A stretch of 64,000 nt of DNA from Telmatactis stephensoni (taxonomy: Eukaryota > Cnidaria > Anthozoa > Actiniaria > Isophelliidae), in the NCBI GenBank assembly GCA_029948255.1, contig JALIZF010001817.1, forward strand, positions 1 to 64,000. The letters are read 5' to 3'. A model generated the notes under the pieces. That model was not told where the DNA came from. It did no database searches and was given only the letters and a program-made list of their open reading frames with translations. Shown one piece after another: positions 28,156-41,000 of the stretch. The translations under genes were made by a program, and so were the position numbers. Positions within the stretch are counted from its first letter, which is position 1. Every line of letters begins with the position of its first letter.

Positions 28156-31100
28156 TATCAAGGGAAAAATCCTGTACAGCTTTCAAGGTTCCTGAAGGAT
28201 CCTGGCAGGATCTGTGTCTGATCCTAAGAAGATCCTGATTTTGTATTCCTTGAAATATCCTTCAAGATTTCCCAGGTTCCTTATAGGATCCCTTCTGGTT
28301 CCTTAAAGGATCCTTGCTTTTATCCCTTAAAAATCCTGAATGAACTTGAAAGGATCCTGGCAGGATTTGTGTCTGATCTTAACAAGATCCTGATTTTTGA
28401 TTCCTTGAAATATCCTTGAGGATTTTCCCAGGTTCCTGATAGGATCCCTTCTGGTTCTTCAAAGGATCCTTGCTTTTATCCCTTAAAAATCTTGAATGAA
28501 CTTGAAAGGATCCTGGTAGGATTTGTGCCTGATCTTAACAAGATCCTGATTTTGATTCCTTGAAATAATATCCTTGAAGATTTTCCCAGGTTCCTGATAG
28601 GATCCCTTCTGGTTCTTCAAAGGATCCTTGCTTTTATCCCTTAAAAATCTTGAATGAACTTGAAAGGATCCTGGTAGGATTTGTGCCTGATCTTAACAAG
28701 ATCCTGATTTTGATTCCTTGAAATATCCTTGAGGATTTTACCAAGTTCCTGATCCCTTCTGGTTCTTAAGGATTTCATCCAATCATAGATGCTTAAAACA
28801 ATGGCCAAAAGATGCTTTCAATTTGCTGTTTTCTACATGGAAATTTTGCTATTTCAAACCTATAAAGAAAAAGTTTCATGGAAAGGGAAGATATTTAAAT
28901 AAAATAGAAGAAAATTAATGTGCTAAAGGATATACAAAATAATCATTTAATGCATTAGCTGTCATTATAATTTTGATACTTAGTATTATAAGTGAATTGA
29001 AATGAACCTCAGAAATACTTTTCATCGGTTGTAGAAGTATGCCTTCTCTTTTTATCCTCTAAACTGGTTGGAAAAATAGAAAATCTCATCTTTCCCGCCT
29101 TGTTTTCTGTGACTATGACGAGGGAAAACTGGTGACTAGTCACGGGACTGACCTATCAAAGCACGCCATTTTATCACGTGACGTTTGAAATCTTGGCGGC
29201 CATATTTACAAGTTCGTTGTGGTTGTAGTACGCTCGTGGAATCAATGCCGAATCAATGAGGTTTTTCTCCATGAATGTGGCTTAAATATCACAAAAATAT
29301 CTTTACATTGTTGTTAAGTTTGATCGGGAACTTAAAGAAAGGAAATTTCGTTGGAGAAAGCACAAATTCAGCTGTGAAATAGCCGTTGATATTGACTGGA
29401 ATCAAAGCTCAAATGGTTACCGATTTACAAACGATTTTGAAGCTATTAAAGTAAAATTGTTTGGTAAGTAGAATTCATTACTAGTAAAATAATACTGTAG
29501 AAGCTAAATAACCAGTTATTTGTGTAGGCACTCTGTTTATGAATGATGCAAAGAGATAGTGTTCAGACTACGTTTCGTTGATCGATTTAACTTGCTTCAT
29601 TTTGCACGATAATTTAGATTTCTATGTAGCTTTGCTTTCAGGATTGGCGTTTTCTGTTTGAGTATTGTATTTGATGAAATGAATAATTTTGTTTTGAAGG
29701 ACCAAACATGTATCACCGAAGGACTACTCTTTGCAGCTCGCAATATAAAACCAAGTAATGTATTTGTGGCAGATAAGTGAAACTGCTCTAACCATGAACA
29801 ACTATCCTAGATATATATCAACTACAGTGCAAGAACTGAATTTGAGAACTATGAAAGGATTGATATATTGATTATATTGCCCTCTTTAACTTGAAGTTAG
29901 CAATAAATAGCTTTTTGTATATATTTTGTTGTAACACAAACAACCATTTTTATTGAAGTGTGACTTATGAAAATAATTTTCATTGAAGTGCAACTTATCA
30001 AAATAATTCAAGTCTATTTCCAGACTAACATTCAGACAGCAGTAAAATTGGTTGGGTAAATTTGATTGAAATCCATCTAAATGAAAGTTTCGAAACAAGG
30101 AAACAAGACTTCCTTGGAAGTTCATTTATGTCACACTTCAACAACAATAATTGTGATTCAAATAATGATAAAATGTACAAAGTTATATGCTAGACTGATT
30201 ACACTTAACAAGTGAAAAAGTACAACATCTAAATAGTAAACAAATCCTTTTTTCCATTGTTTAAAAGTGCTACTTTGCATTATTTAGCTAGTTAATTCAA
30301 TTTCATGGGTTAAGTGTGATCACTCTATTGAGGTTATTCTAATATTGAACCATATTTTATGTTTGTCAAGCCCAGATATTTGATCTTATGTTTTTTCCAG
30401 CATTTTATTGTGGAGATATCATTTTTCTCTATAAAATGTTTATGTCTGAATTGTTATTGATATTATCATTCAGAAACATTTCAGACTAAACTATTTACTA
30501 GGATTAGGATTTTCAAAGGATCCTTCAGAAATTAGGATCTTGTAAGGTTCCTTTGAAAATTCTTCACAGATCCTGTGACTTTACAGGATCATAACAAGAT
30601 CCTGTCAATTTCTTCTCAAGAATCAAAAGATTTTCAAAGGATCCTTCAGAAATTAGGATCTTGTAAGGTTCCTTTAAAAATTCTTCACAGATCCTGTGAC
30701 TTTACAGGATCATAACAAGATCCTGTCAATTTCTTCTCAAGAATCAAAAGATTTTGAAAGGATCCTTCAGAAATTAGGATCTTGTAAGGTTCCTTTAAAA
30801 ATTCTTCACAGATCCTGTGACTTTACAGGATCATAACAAGATCCTGTCAATTTCTTCTCAAGAATCTAAAGATTTTCAAAGGATCCTTCAGAAATCAAGA
30901 TCTTGTAAAGTTCCTTAAAATATCCTTCAAAGATCCTGTTGCTGTGCAGGATCATAGCAAGATCCTGTAAATTTCTCCTCAAAAATTAAAGGATCCTTCA
31001 GGATCTTAAGTATATCCTTAAGAATTGAGGATCTGGTGACATTCCTTTGGTGTTAATCCTTCAAAGATCCTGCACAGTAACAGGATCTTGTGGGGATCCT

Positions 31101-31264
31101 GCAGGATCAGGCAGGATCCTGAAGGATCCTGTGGGGATCAGGCAGGATCCTGAAGGATCCCCACAGGATCCTTTAGGATCCTTCAGGATCCTACAGGATC
31201 TTTGTAAAGATCCTTCAAGGAATCAAGCCAAGATCCTGTAAAGATCTTTAAGGATCTTGGTCAG
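28156..31264. repeat. copy B of the 3-kb tandem duplication
   Basis: Parallels copy A. It carries one extra unit of the internal roughly 148-bp subrepeat (near 28450-28740) and a deletion of about 130 bases relative to copy A near 30370. Both copies end in the same ATCTTTAAGGATCTTGGTC stretch. Confidence 0.75.
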
Positions 31265-31288
31265 ATCCTTCAAGGTTTTTCACCAGGG

Positions 31289-33051
31289 TAAGTGACAAAA
31301 ATGGCCGATCGAGTGTCGAGTGCAAGACTTTCATATTAGTCTAATGTAGTGCACTCGTTCGGTATAAAAAAATGATAAAAATCAGCAGTGTAAGGTGATT
31401 AGTGTGGGGATGAGTTTAATCCACAGCTTCGAGTTGAAAAATGTGGGGTCCGACTTTGTAATTTGACGAGGCGAGTTGTAAATGTGCAGCGGGGAAGCAC
31501 AAATACAAAAGAAGAGTGCAAATACGTTGTTCGACGATGTGAAATACAAAACAAGAATGTAAAATTTTCTATTCGAATGTTCAAACGTTGATGTTTAAAA
31601 TTCAAGTGATGAACTGAAATTTTGGCGAGGATCGTACGCCATAAAGGTCGAGTTGACCGTAAACCTTCGGCAACCTTTTCCCGCCTTCAACGAAAATAAT
31701 CGACATATATAGGTCCAAGGAGTGATTTATCGGCTAAGAATCATATAGTGTAGCATAGAAACGAGACAGATACATACAAACAACAACTTTCTAACCTGTA
31801 TTCCCGTTGAAGAAGTAGCAAAAACTCCCAGTTGATAAGTCTCTCAAGCACAAATATCACTTCGCCACGCGTTCGTTGTCACTCGATCGAATGCGCATGT
31901 TAGTACCCAGAATACATTGCGAGCATAATTCACAGCAAGCCCAACTGTAAAATTTCATTTCCGAAAAGCCATTGCAAGTTCATTTTTAAGTATATCTAGT
32001 TAAAAATCGTAGCATGTACACTGGCTTTGGCTTTCAAATTTACAATTGCTTTCCGTGGTATGGCATGGACTCTTATTAAATTTACCAGCATCTTACGTTA
32101 CACATGGTCCAAATGTTATGGACTGACGTGGCGTAGCCGATTTTAAAGTTTTAAATTATTTTAAAATCCTTGCCAAAATTAGTTGGCACGATGTGAATTT
32201 GACGGATATTCTTAAAAATGTAAACTTTGTGGCTATACTTTTGGAACCCCCTCCCCCCGTCCAGAGACCATAATACTAAGAGAGCGAAACTCAGTATTCA
32301 TGTCTGTGCGATGTTCGTGGTGGCTATAAGGCTATTTTTAGTAACTTCGCCATCGCGCGCGCAAGGCTCTCAAACAATAGAAATTGATTTTTGACGTGCG
32401 CGCGCACAGGACCTTTTGCTGCGTTTCGGCATTTCAATCCAAGCCTTGCTTGGTGTGGTTTGTTCGCTGATTTAGTCGTTGATTCATTCGTTGATTCATC
32501 CTTTCATTCATTCGTTCGTTCGTTCGCTCATAGAACAAGGTGAGGCTCGATAAGAAGAAGACAAAATGTACGTACCTTTAATTTACTCAAAAGAGATTAA
32601 ATTGACAGGGCACTATATACAGGGCACACTAGGAATATGAGGACCGATTGCTATTAAAGTTAGCTAGGAACAAAGAAGACTATTAAAATCTCTCACGAAA
32701 AACGTTTACCATACAAGCCAGTCAAGTAAAAATCGGTAACACATTCAAGAAATACATAGAACAAAAGTTGAATAAATTAATAATGATGCAATTAAATGAT
32801 TTAATATTTATATTAGAACAGATTGCAAAAAAAATAAAAATTCATCAGGAAATGCTAAAATCTAAGTATTAAGAAACCGAAAAAGAAAAAAGAGAGTAAA
32901 AAGGAAGGGGAAAAGGGGAAAAAAAGAAAAATATTTCGACCTACACAGGGCTCGAACCCTTACATCGAACCCTTACATCGGACCCCCCCCGGAAATGGGG
33001 AAAGAATTACTAGATAATTGAAAAAATAGGAAAAAGAGAAAATTGAAATTT
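31289..33051. other. intergenic, repeat-derived
   Basis: No gene recognised. Notable pieces are an (ATTC/GTTC)n-like degenerate simple repeat at about 32460-32532, a block at 32265-32330 that recurs inverted at about 34480-34555, and a CGCGCGC-rich block at about 32345-32420 that recurs directly at about 33695-33790. Confidence 0.5.
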
Positions 33052-33320
33052 GGGACGATTCTCCCGAGACATTCATAGAAGCTGAGACATTGAATCGACT
33101 TACGTTACGGATGAAGATTTCGGCCCCATCCACGCTATCCCGGTGCTACATATAACAGTTGACTTAGCCCGAAGGCCAGGGAGGGAGACGATATCCGGAC
33201 CCTAATCCATACCTTTAGATATCACCTTAGACCGCTGCGCTACCTAGACACTTAATGTTTTTAATGACTAATCGGGGTAGTCTATTCGGCGAAGTTTCAT
33301 TGTTATGCTAATAGGACTAT
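33052..33320 (-). repeat. tRNA-derived SINE-like repeat, copy 1
   Basis: Nearly identical to 52069-52332. Read on the minus strand it contains TAGCGCAGCGGTCTAAGG, a pol III A-box-like sequence. A GGGTTCGAGCCC B-box-like sequence lies nearby at about 32945-32960 (complement). Shared sequence appears to extend further left with lower identity. Confidence 0.6.
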
Positions 33321-33829
33321 TCCAAACCTTTAGGGAAATAGGAGAAGCAATCAAAGATTTCATTAATAAACAGAGTAAAGAATAAATTTCCGTGAATAAA
33401 GGTTCTTTGCAAAGTCAGGAAGTTACGCCAATGACTGTTTATGGATTTTACGGGGTTTTTCTTTAGCTGGATGATCATCAAAACTGATTTCCCATTTCAA
33501 GAACAATCTTGAGGCACGTTTGAAGACTTAAAGCGTCAGTAAAGTTAAGTACTTTCCGTAATAACCGAGCCACCTGTCGTAGACCGAGCATGCAGGTGTG
33601 CAAAATTACCCGTGGCCTTTGCAAGCAAGCTTTGTTACTCGAGCTTCCTCGTTTTGCCCAAATGAACGCTATTATTGCGTCTTCTTTTAAGTAACAACAC
33701 CATCGCGCGCAAGCAAGGCCGAATAGATCTCGAACAGTAGAATTTGATTTTTGACGTACACGCGGACGGGACCGTTTGCTTTCGGCGAATTAATTTGATT
33801 CACAGGGAGCCCAAGCTATACTTGTGAGT

Positions 33830-34090
33830 GATATCTAAAGAGGAGAAAATGATTTAAAATGAAGTTGAAACCTCTCCAGTGTTGTTGTGTATTATTTATT
33901 TGATCTAAAAACACGATTTTTAATAGTAGTTATAATATTTTTTTATAAATCCCCCTCCATAGTAATAATATTATTACTATGGAGGGGGATTTTTTAAAAA
34001 TCGTGTTTTTAGATCAAATAAGTAATACACAACAACATTTGAGAGGTTTCAACTTTATTTTAAATCATTTTGATTTCTCCCTTTAGATAT
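33830..34090. repeat. large foldback with a perfect 46-bp palindrome at its centre
   Basis: The core at 33947-33992 is a perfect palindrome centred on TAATAATATTATTA. Outer arms (for example 33901-33921 with 33996-34016, and GTTGAAACCTCTC near 33863 with GAGAGGTTTCAAC near 34041) continue the pairing over about 260 bases. It probably is a palindromic MITE. Confidence 0.8.
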
Positions 34091-34193
34091 ATCTCTAACA
34101 GTTCTGGAGTGTTGCAGAAGTAGAACTCGATCCTACTTCTGCGGCTGTTGCGCGCAACGTTTCGCGAAACATTGGAATGGGTGGACACACGCT

Positions 34194-34425
34194 GCAACCA
34201 CAGGTAGCCCAAGCTTATATAATTTATAAGAGAATGTATGTATATTTTTACTAAATAAAAATATCAAAAATGACAAATCAGTCATGAAACTGAGTCTGGA
34301 TGTTTAAATAAACTTCCTCTTTCGCCCTATGTTATTGGTTTTTCTCCCTTTAGTAATATAATAAAAATTCATTTTCTCCATACATTCTCTTATAAATTAT
34401 ATAAGCTTGGGCTACCTGTGGTTGC
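34194..34425. repeat. 47-bp perfect inverted repeat around a 138-base spacer
   Basis: The arm at 34194-34240 (beginning GCAACCACAGGTAGCCCAAG) is the exact complement of 34379-34425. Directly next to the palindrome at 33830-34090, giving two adjacent foldback structures. No gene in between. Confidence 0.8.
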
Positions 34426-35013
34426 GCGCGATGTTTCAGCAAATGTTTCAAGAAATATTTCACCGTATGTCTGGGCCTTTAGTCGCCACGAACATCGCAC
34501 AGACATCAATACCGTTTCGCTCTCTTAGTATTATGGTCTCTTGCCCCCGTTCAATGTTGCTGCTAGCTAAAAGGTATTTGACTGATTGCCAAGTGGTATG
34601 TGTGGGGATTTTCACAGCAACATTGTACAGGGGGAGAGGGGGGGAATTTCATTACCGTCCACTGTGCGCGCGCACTCCGACAAAATCGTGCCAACAATTC
34701 TGGCAACAATTCTTATCCGAGCCAGTCTCTACAATTGAGCCTATCGTAGATTTCGTATGACAGTAAAGTCATGGTACAGCACGGTTACAGCAGGAATTTT
34801 GATTGTTTTCACATGACACTGTACACGGTCAATGCACTGCGTCGTCCGTTGCACACTCATACGAAAACTGCTCTATCATAAACGAAATCGCGCGGGCACC
34901 AATTCCTGGTTCTAGGATGTTGAACTGTACACTACTGACTCCCAAGATCAGCCGCACCTTACTTGTGGCTGCAAACAAGGAAAACGAAGACTCCCTTAAT
35001 AGACTTGGAATTT

Positions 35014-35042
35014 TTTATTATTGCATTATTCAGAATTTTATT
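35014..35042 (-). terminator. polyadenylation signals of the nucleostemin gene
   Basis: AATAAA on the minus strand at 35042-35037 and again at 35019-35014, 8 and 31 bases past the stop codon. Typical metazoan signals, unusually close to the stop. Confidence 0.55.
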
Positions 35043-35049
35043 TTGTTTA

Positions 35050-38000
35050 TCAGACAAAGTCTTGATCAAAAGAATACATCTCATCATCGTCATCTAATGT
35101 AACTGTCTTGGAGGTACTTTCTCCTAGGAATAACAAAACAAACGGATTAGTATAAGACTAAGAGAGGATGGAATTTTTCGAGGTAAAAACTTCAGGATGA
35201 CAGGAAGCAAAAATATTGTATGCTAAAGCGATAACACTAAAACCGTGAAACAACTTAGCAACTAAATAGAGACAAATAGTAGCAAAACCCTTTGTTTTCT
35301 ATTGTTTCATTAGTACTATTTGAACTTTTTAGTTAGTACTTGTTTCACGGTTTTAGTATTATCGCTCTAGCCGGGATAACTCTTGTATTTAGTGTATTTA
35401 GTGTACCCAGTGCACATTTAGTGCACAAGAAAGCCAAAAACGTTATCTGGGCTGTTTTAAAATCGTGTAAAAGTTGTTCCACACTGTGAGAAAGATAAAA
35501 TAGTTTGTTTTTTTCACTTGGTACATCCCAAGAGCTGTTAGTTTGAAAAGGAAAACAACAACAACAACAACAACAACAACAAAATAACAAAAAAATAACA
35601 ACAACAATAACAACAAAACAAACAAACAAACAAACAATCAGGGATTTTACGGTCCCTTTCTCTCTAATAAACAAATAGGCCATCATAATGCATTGATATA
35701 TTGTGTAGCTTACTTTTTCTTTTCTCCCTCTGCTGTTTTTTGAATTCCTGTATAAAATGATAAAGATAAAATGACTACAAGTGCTGTCATTGTTGATTGT
35801 TGTTGCTGTCGTCGTCGTCTTTGTTGTTGTTGTTGTATTGGTTTTTAATCAATAAATGATTAATCAGTAACAATTTGGTCTCTTGTGCCGGATAGATATA
35901 TGCCACTTTCATAGGCAAAACATCAACTCCGGTAACATCTTCGCAAACATACTAGGTCATCTATAACGACTTTCATACCTCCACTTCTCACATGCAGGAC
36001 TCTCTCCTTCCGCATTCCCCTCCCTTCCCCTTACCCCAACGTCCTTAATTCCCAATGAACTCAAACTACACAATTTACTGACATTCATTTTCATTGAAAG
36101 GAAAACATCTGCAAGTTATTCTGATCAACTTACCTTTTTCTTATTTCTATTTACTTGTTGGTTAAATTCATTCTGTTCTATACTACTTATTGCAGGCTTT
36201 TCTTTTGCTTGCAATGCTGTTTTACCAGAAACCTTTGGCTGGGATAAAACGACTGTCATTTCGCCTTCTTCTTCCTAAAGAAGAGAACCAAAAATAATAC
36301 TTTTCATGGTTCCCAGCCATTCTGAAATATTAAATTCCCTGACTTTTCACTGACTTTTCCCTGACTAAAACTCAGTTTTTCCTGACTATTTTGCACAAGA
36401 CAAACACAACAGTCCGTAAGTTACTGCCAATATGGCTGCCTTAAAGTTGTATCCAGGCCTTTTTTATCAAAATACGCCACACAAGACAAAAAATAGAAAA
36501 CGTTGGTGTATCTAACATGACCAGTTTGTTAAATGCTCCAAATAATTGATTCTCTTTGAAAGTTTTTTCTTTACTTAAAATAGCATCTACAAGAAATATT
36601 TTTTAGTTACTTATAAAAAATTCCCTAACTTTTCCCTGACTTGAAGTGAAAATCTCAATTTCCCTGACCAAATAAAGAATTCCCTGACTTTTCACTGACT
36701 TTTCCCTGACTGTGTTTTTCCCTGACTTTTCCCTGACCCATGGGAACCCTGCTTTTGTTCAACAGTGAGCTCTAGATCCCACCTCTCATTTCATATCAGT
36801 TATTACAGTAGTACTATGCTGGTCCAAAGCAAACCAAATTGATTAAGTTGCTGAACAAGATGCTTAGGCTTTTTTCAGCTAGTTAGAATATTGTCTTTTA
36901 ATTTACCCCTTCACCTCACCATAGGGATTTTCGCATTCTTTCATTCCCATTCGCAACACATTCTTTGAGAAATTTTGCATTCTTTCAGCAATTAAAACAA
37001 ATAACGCTAGAAACAGAGAAAGTCCCAGTCAAGAGGTTTTGTCTGAGATTATACACGACTTTGATAATGGCCGCTGCTAATTAGCATAAATAGTGAAAAA
37101 TTACTATATCTGGAACTGTATCAACTTGAAATTATTAAGATTGTTGATTTTGATAATTTGTGCAATTTTTAAAACAAAACATTAAATCCTTGACAAGATA
37201 TGGGAATTTGAAATTCTGAAAATGCACCAAAACGAGGCTACCAAGGCTTTTGGTCAAAATTACATACAAAACTCTCTATTTTTGACAGTGCATAACTTTT
37301 TTGATATTGAACCAAAAATGATAAAATTTTCTGAAAATATTTGTCTTGAAGTAATTTCTCACATAGCATTGATAATTTCTTGCACAAGGCCCTCATTTTC
37401 TCCAATGGAAAAAACTGAATTATGAAAGTGGTCTATAGGTGCAACAATTTGATGTAACACATGTACAATGTACACTGTAAACCCAAGAATTGAAAATGGA
37501 TTTCTCTTTAAAAAATTGATGGCATCACTTTATGAATCCTAGTTTCAGCTACAGCTATAAATGAGCACTGAGGTGCAGCCTTGGGAATTACAAACCAAAC
37601 AAGTGCAAGGTTTACCAGTTGGTAAAGGAAAACAGCAAAGATTGTCCCATTGAAATCCAACTATTTTTCAACATTTCCTAATATTTTGATCAGCATACTT
37701 AATTCTCCATAAGATTATAATTCCATTGTATCATTATTTGGAATAGACACTAGGGTATCAAATGAAACAAATGTCATCTAAACATTAATTTATTACCTCA
37801 CTCTCTTCCATTTCTTCTCCTGATTCCTCTTCATCTGACTCTTGATCCTCATCACTTTCAAAATCGTCATCATCAACATCATCATCGTCATCATCATCAC
37901 CCTAGAAGCAAGATGGAAAGGTTTGAATAAAAACCTTTGGATAGGCTAGACTGATCCAGAATGAGGGATGGGGAATAGTTTGAACAAATACTTTGAAGTA

Positions 38001-41000
38001 AGAAAAGAGACAAGCCTGTTTGGACTCCCACCTTACAACCACCCCTGCTAATACAGCAGATTTCACGTAACTATGAAACAAACTGCACTATGCCATGGCC
38101 ATGTCAATGCCATGTTGCCTGTAAAAATATTTCAAATTCCTGTTGCAACCACGTGGAGCCATTTTCACAGTCATATGAAATCTACTCTATGGCCATCTTG
38201 CTATTACAACCAGTAATTACTAATTAAATAAATGAGGTTCTTAGTTTTGTTGTTGTTGTTGGCTTGCTAACAGTTTTATATATATTTACCATTGCTTCAT
38301 CATCAACAACAGATAGAGCATCAGTAGGTCTACTGGGTTCTAACACCATGGCATCTTCCATTGGACTTCCTAAACCTATTGCATAACAATAATCAAGATA
38401 TTTAGTCTCATTACCAGGCAACAAACAGATTTTCGTGGTTTGCAAGCAAAATAATCCAGGTAGGATGTATGGAGAGAATAATTAACAGTTGAAAACAATG
38501 AGCCAAAAGCAAGATGGCATTGCATGGTTGCATACATGTACTTACCATGTAATTCACTTTCTTCATCTTTCTGTAATGATGCCTGAATATCATTAAAAAA
38601 CAACTTAATTTACATGTAACTGGTTTTCAAACAACATTCTACATAGCCTGATTTTTGCATGGTCACAGGCCAGTTATCCACTGAAGTCCCTTCTAAAATG
38701 GCTGACTGTTGACCATCTGAAAAACAGTCTACAATTTACAGTGACAGGGCCATAACTAGAGGAGTAGTTAGTGCCTCCAATGGAGAAAAGGAGTAACAGT
38801 CCAGTAAACCACTAATAACAAAATATCCCCAATCCTCCCTACTTAGGAGATTTTTGTCTGTACAAACACATCAGATGACAAGGAAGTTCAAAGTTTCATT
38901 TCATATTTTGAACATAAAGGGTATCACTAGAGCTGATAAATACTGCTTATTGTTTATTATAAGACTGTTTTAAATCTTACAAGGTCAAATTCTTGACTCC
39001 ATTCAGTAACAACTTGTGCTGAGATGTGTGTTGGCATGGTGTGTGTTTCAGGCGGATGAGTGTAGAACAGGATTTTACCACTGAAAGAAAAATACACAAA
39101 AATGAATAGCACTATAAATGACATATATTTTAGCATTTTGTATCCACCGTAGGTACCCCACCGTAAGCAAAAATTGATCTCACAGATGTATACACTACTG
39201 TACATGTATATCCACCGAGTGTTCACTTTGTGTAATTGGAGACTGGATGGTCCAATAACCTATGACCTTCAGTTATACTGTGATGAAAATATTAATTAAA
39301 TGATATTTGTATCACAGTGTATTAGTATGTTTATATGAGTGTGTATAATTAGAGTAATTCATCCTAAAAACAAACCTACCTATTCCAGTCACGTAAAACA
39401 GTTTTTCCAGCTGCACTAATGTCAGGTACTCCTCCTTGAGAAATTTAATATGACAGTAAAATTAATACAAATTATAATTTTATTTGATCAATGTTGGTAG
39501 CATCAATTACCACTGACCTGCTCCTATAACCATTATCTTACCCTCCCATTACAATTTATCACATGTGTCTTAGTTATCAGTCACTTACAGTACGAACCAA
39601 TTTATCAATAACTACATGTACATGTACATTTACTGACTGAAACATCACCAAACACTCTTACTAACACCTTACCAACCACTTACTCACACTAATTACCAAC
39701 CACTTACTTACTAACACCAAATACCAACCACTTAGTAACAACTTCAAACCACTTGGCAACACCTTACCAACCACTTCTTGACACCTTAACAACCACTTCC
39801 TGACACTTTACCAACCACTTCCTGACACTTTACCAACCACTTACTGATGTACCTTACCAACCACTTACTGACATCTAAAGAAACACTTACCATCCACTTA
39901 ACGTACAGTGAACATTACCAACTATGATGGTGTATTACCATTATTGATGATGTGTGGTTCACTGATTGTGGTATACATGTACATGTATGCACATGCACTT
40001 CCAGTCCCACAACCAATCCAAGAGTTACAGTCTCCATTGTCTACAGTCCTCTCCGTCTAACATTCCAATTCATCATTCACAGACTGAATATATATTTTCC
40101 TCAAAACATACCTTTCTTTAACTTCCCTAGCCGTTTTCCCAGATGTGTTAGAAATTCATTGACGTCTTTATAGTCTGGGACAGAGTACTTTTCCATGACC
40201 TGAAAAACAATCAGAACAATATGGCACTGAGCTTGATCAACAGCATTGATACTTCCTCTGCAATAAAGTATGTACATAAAATTGTAACTTACAGAACTTT
40301 ACATGTATACAAAATCAACTAACCTGTTGCTTTCTGCATCTTCTAAGAATAGCTTCTACTGGAGGAACAGGGTCATCTATGTTTTCAATCTGAAAGTAAG
40401 AGCATAACAACTTTGCTGGTGCCTCATGAACAGTGGTTAGAGTGTCTGACCAGTACTTGGAAGGTCATGGGTTCAAACCATATCTGGGCTTCAATTTTTT
40501 AGCAAAATGTACACTCAATGAAACAAACACACAGTCACATATAAAATTTTATACTTATAAATTGACATGCATATAACAGTAACTACCGTATTTACTCGAA
40601 TAAGCGCCTCCCCCAAATAAGCGCCTCCCCTGAATAAGCGCCTCCCCCGAATAAGTGCCCCCTTTGGCCAAAAAAATTAATAAGCGCCTCCCCCGAATAA
40701 GCGCCTCGCACCTCGTTATAGTACATTGTATACTAATACCAGTACTGTTGTAGTAGTATAACATTGATATTATTGATATTAAGAGGAAAGCATACTTTGA
40801 CAGTTGTGTACGCGTTTCCTCCCACTGAATAAGCGCCTCCCTCGAATAAGCGCCTCCCACGCATAAGCGACCCGTTTTAGACGTGAAAAATTTTAATAAG
40901 CGCCGGGGCGCTTATTCGAGTAAATACAGTATTCAAAGGTTTCATATACCTTTACACAGTTTTTAAGAATAACAGCAGCATCAGAATTCCCAGTGTCTAT

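Larger units (their letters stand above)
25005..31288. mobile_element. 6.3-kb TIR element with GGATCCT-rich subterminal repeats, internally duplicated
   Basis: Perfect 17-bp terminal inverted repeats, CCCTGGTGAAAAACCTT at 25005-25021 and its complement at 31272-31288, are flanked by TA on both sides, as expected for a TA target duplication. Inside are three arrays of GATCC(T/A)-type repeats (about 25020-25650, 27715-28775, 30505-31265) and two roughly 2-kb non-repetitive bodies that are copies of each other. No transposase ORF was found, so it is non-autonomous. The TA duplication suggests a Tc/mariner-type mover. Confidence 0.75.

Noticed and set aside
35345..35686. ORF with poly-Cys/Val/Leu run on the minus strand
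   Set aside because: Read across the (CAA)n microsatellite in an intron of the nucleostemin gene; not a protein.
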